64,000 nucleotides of DNA from Cryptomeria japonica. Taxonomy: Eukaryota; Streptophyta; Pinopsida; Cupressales; Cupressaceae. The position numbers and the translations under genes were made by a program. The stretch is from positions 696,084,083 to 696,148,082 of the forward strand of contig NC_081412.1 of the NCBI RefSeq assembly GCF_030272615.1, in the 5' to 3' direction. Shown here one piece after another: positions 61,301 to 64,000 of this stretch (position 1 is its first letter; the number at the start of each line of letters is the position of its first letter). The notes beneath the pieces were generated by a model that was given only the letters and a program-made list of their open reading frames with translations, made no database searches and had not been told where the DNA came from.

Positions 61301-61530
61301 AGCAATGTCTCATCGATATAAAAAGGGTATCGAAGGAAAGGTAACATCGACGAACTCTAAACAGGACTCATCAAAAGCAATGATTCCACCGAAAGAGGAT
61401 ATCAAAGAAAGTAGAGATGGTTTTTGTCGATGGGAAAAGGCTTTCGAGGAAATAATACAATTGGCGCAACATGAAGGAAACTTACCGTAAGAAGCATTCT
61501 TTTCGAAAGAATTGATAACTCAATGATGAA
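58302..61530. other. Spacer, no gene recognised
   Basis: A G-run at 58548-58563 and AT-rich DNA. The small ORFs (58641-58916 minus, 60831-61083 both strands) have no domain or homology I recognise. Repeated TTAATTAATG..GAATG phrases at 58320-58510 form a weak degenerate repeat. The right CACTA terminal repeat must lie here if it survives, but I could not identify CACTA ends. The section 61190-61500 is unusually rich in ATCGA/TCGAT words. Confidence 0.35.
58320..58515 (+). repeat. Degenerate TTAATTAATGTTAATGAATG-type repeat
   Basis: Short phrases such as TGTTAATTAATGTTAAT and TGAATGTT recur every 20-30 bases directly after the second CACTA gene. Subterminal repeats of this sort bind the TNPA protein in CACTA elements, but the copies are too AT-simple to be certain. 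Confidence 0.3.
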
Positions 61531-61533
61531 TGG

Positions 61534-62450
61534 ATAGTACCAAACTGGTACTAAGAGGGGGGGGGGCTGAATCAGTATAGACAAAAACACAATCCTAAAC
61601 CGGTTTGTCAGCAGACACTATGCTTAGGTAGACAAACAGTAACACCGGTCTTGAACAGAGTACAACCAGCAAAACCTAGAGTAACTAAGACAAGAATAAA
61701 CTGGTTGACACTTATCTTCTCATACAATCTAATACTTCATTTTCATTTCACCCTAGTGTATGAATAGTTAATCTACCATCAAAGATATATATATAAATAG
61801 CTAGATCAACATGATTCACTGCTTGATAAAAAACAATGCATCATCACATGAAAAGACATCACATATGACACACATATTTTTCACGTGGAAACCCAACTGG
61901 GAAAAACCACGGTGGGAATGAATACCCACAAGCTTATTTTTAAACTCTTTAGAAGTCCACTCTGTTAGGAGCCTTGTTCGGTTAAAGACTGATACAATAG
62001 GTTTTGTTAGGAACCGATCCTGTTAGGGATCACCCAGTTAAGGGTTAAACCCTATTAAAGGTTACCTTGTTAGAGGATTTCAAGAACTCAATGGTTTCGA
62101 GTCACCTTGTTAAAGGATTTACAACAAGCTGGTTAAAGCTACCCTATTAAGGGATTTCCCAACTATTGAGGTGGTTAGAGATCAACAGGTATTACAATGA
62201 TCTGGTAACAGCACTCAATGCCAATGCAGATCCGCTTTAGCTCCTCTTCACCTTATGCACTTACACTCTGTAGGTATCACTTCTCTCCTCTGGTCTGGAA
62301 AGAATCATGTATCTCTTCTCTTGGATACACACACACAAATTTTTCCAACAACCTCAGAAAGAACACAACATCGACCTTATAGTAAATAGATAGGTCGGTA
62401 GCATAAATGATGGGATGGGGTTTGGGATAGACTAGCCTAGTCTATGCTCT
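61534..62450 (-). repeat. Partial Copia-type LTR, minus orientation
   Basis: The left end has TAGTACCAAACTGGTACTAAG, then a G-run and CTGAATCAGTATAG, the same terminal design as the LTRs of A, B and D (a C-run before TCAGTA on the sense strand). At 61880-61930 the motif GGAAACCCAACTGGGAAAAACC then CGGTGGG is the shared U5 element. A series of GTTAGG/GTTAAGG/CTTGTTAGAGG phrases fills 61960-62160. The outer end is not defined and no primer site is recognisable to the left, so this is a fragment of an LTR family different from A-D. Confidence 0.6.
61960..62165. repeat. Short GTTA-containing repeats in the partial LTR
   Basis: Phrases of 25-35 bases containing CTTGTTAGAGGATTT, CTTGTTAAAGGATTT and CCTATTAAGGGATTT recur in tandem, interleaved with CAAGAACT and CAAGCTGG. 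They look like a diverged minisatellite in U5. Confidence 0.5.
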
Positions 62451-64000
62451 TGGATCCTTTCCTTGGATCACCAAGTGTTCTAACCACCCCTAGGGTCTCT
62501 AGACTTCCTTTTCTTTTGGAATCCCCTGACCTTGCCCAATCCACCCACCAACAAGTTGAAAAACTACTCCTAAGGTCTCACCTACTCATGAGATTCAAGA
62601 ACCCTTACTTAGACTAACAAGGGTTTGGCTTGCTCCACACCTTCCTAGGTCTTAGAAAGGATAGGTTAGGTCTAATACATAGTTTTTCCACCCATTCATG
62701 TGCCCCCAAGAGGTTTCTAGCTTTCAACCCCTTACCGATTTCACAATTTGGTCTTTTGCCTACAAAATAGGGCTACAAGGATTTTGATCAATTAGGCCTC
62801 CTACCTGGTCTTTTAGGGCTCCCTCTTACAAACAATGCACTTGCTTGTGAAACTTCCTAAAATACCTACTATTCATTTGGCAAGGACTCAAGGATTTTCT
62901 AGGTTTTAGGCCTCTAAGTGTCCGTACACTGCCCTAGGTAGGTTTTAAGGTTTTTAAGGGTTTTTAAGAGGGCTTTTAGGCCTGCCAGGGTCACAGTGTA
63001 GGTTTTCTTCTCTTGCCACCTTATCTGGATTGGTGGAATCTCCTCCTTCACACCAATGGTGCTTCACTCACCCCTCTACAACTCCTCCAAAGGGTGCCTC
63101 CTCCTCTGACCTTCCTTGCTCTCCAAGACCTCTGCAGCTTAACCCTTCCTAGTCGGGCACTATCCAATCTCGCCTAGGAGTGGGTCTGTAAATGGACTCC
63201 TTGCATTTTCAAGGGCCCTTCTTGCATTGAATTATATTATAGGGCCTTTACTCTCATTCCCCATTATTTCATGGTGATTCCACAATGGGGAATGGAGTTA
63301 TGAGCCTATTGGCACAAACCAATCCAAAACTGGACATAGAGAATGCAATTTACAAAATATTTACAAACACACCTCACTTACAAATAAAAACCTAATATAA
63401 ATGCTCAAAATGAAAGTAAATACACCATACAAGACACTCCACATAGTTTTTCTTGAAAATCAATCCATTAACATTCTTCTTTTACTCCATTTGTGCCGAC
63501 ATGCAACAAAATTGCAGTCACAGTCAAGTCTCTTTGCTTTGGCTGTACATTAACTAACATCCAACCCATTAAATTAGGGTTTGCAATTACTTATACTACC
63601 TTTTCCTTGGTCTGTGTTCCCATATTAGGGTTGTCCATGCCAAACTAAGGATTTTGACCTCATGGTGGAAAAGTTGCTTGACAACTTTTAAAAGTTGTCA
63701 TGCAACTTTTGAGCAACTTTCTCAATGTTGCTTTTCTAAACTCATAGACCCACATTGGGCCAACCTAAGGACACCTCCATGGTATGAAGGACCCCTAAAC
63801 ACCTCAAAGGCACACATACCCTCTATTTCCAACAAAAACTCAACTTTTGACACATGACCCTAGGATCTCAACTAGGACCTAAACTAAGACCAATGAGCAC
63901 ATGGCTCTGATTGTATATACAATGGCTTCTTAAAGAAGAAAGAACACAATCAAAAGAAAATGGTGGGAGCCCTTTTAAGGGTTCTCATACACCATAATCC
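62451..64000. other. Spacer or LTR continuation, no gene recognised
   Basis: Mixed-composition DNA with CCTAGG/TTTTAGG-type words at 62860-63000. It may be the continuation of a long LTR beginning at 61534, but no TG..CA boundary is visible before the window ends. The ORF at 63654-63857 contains a short local repeat (AAAGTTG/CAACTTTT near 63668-63730) and no known domain. Confidence 0.3.

Overview
The window reads as repeat-dominated nuclear DNA from a land plant with a large genome, most probably a gymnosperm (conifer). That placement is inference: it rests on plant-type Copia and Gypsy elements with very long LTRs, a plant PPR relic of the style common in conifers, a plant CACTA transposon with introns, and AT-rich spacers. 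I find no intact host gene. Every recognisable coding region lies in a transposable element or a decayed gene copy.

Layout. 1-4.3 kb: AT-rich Gypsy-type LTR pieces and a LINE-type RNase H relic. 4.4-16.8 kb: a 5'-truncated Copia element (A, + strand) whose 3' LTR is split by a second element (B, - strand, 8385-15801, target duplication ATCAT). B is itself split by a solo LTR (C, 11989-13793, target duplication GAAGT), giving three nesting levels. 16.8-21.6 kb: older Gypsy-type LTR material and a 56-bp minisatellite. 21.6-28.2 kb: element D (+ strand, target duplication ATCAT), a relative of B. 28.2-31.5 kb: spacer, low-complexity repeats and a PPR pseudogene. 31.5-45.7 kb: a structurally complete 14.2-kb Gypsy element E (- strand, Tekay/Del-like, 4.6-kb LTRs, target duplication TAAAG) with two nonsense codons in an otherwise open gag-pol. 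46.3-48.6 kb: an intronless pseudogene of the splicing factor CWC22 and an older antisense fragment. 49.0-58.3 kb: a decayed CACTA-type transposon with a TNP2 transposase and a second multi-exon gene that contains a SET-domain-like segment followed by a TNPA/Transposase_24-like segment. 61.5 kb to the end: a partial Copia-type LTR (- strand) and spacer.

Two things stand out. First, B and D share a layout with no detectable pol: LTR, primer site, a coiled-coil gag with up to four CCHC knuckles, then a long conserved ORF of unknown function where pol should be, then a ladder of polypurine tracts. They look like non-autonomous relatives of Sirevirus-type Copia elements carrying an undescribed protein. 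Second, the second gene of the CACTA element carries a SET-like domain, suggesting capture of a chromatin-modifier module by a DNA transposon.

All identities quoted are by eye; no alignment or database search was run.
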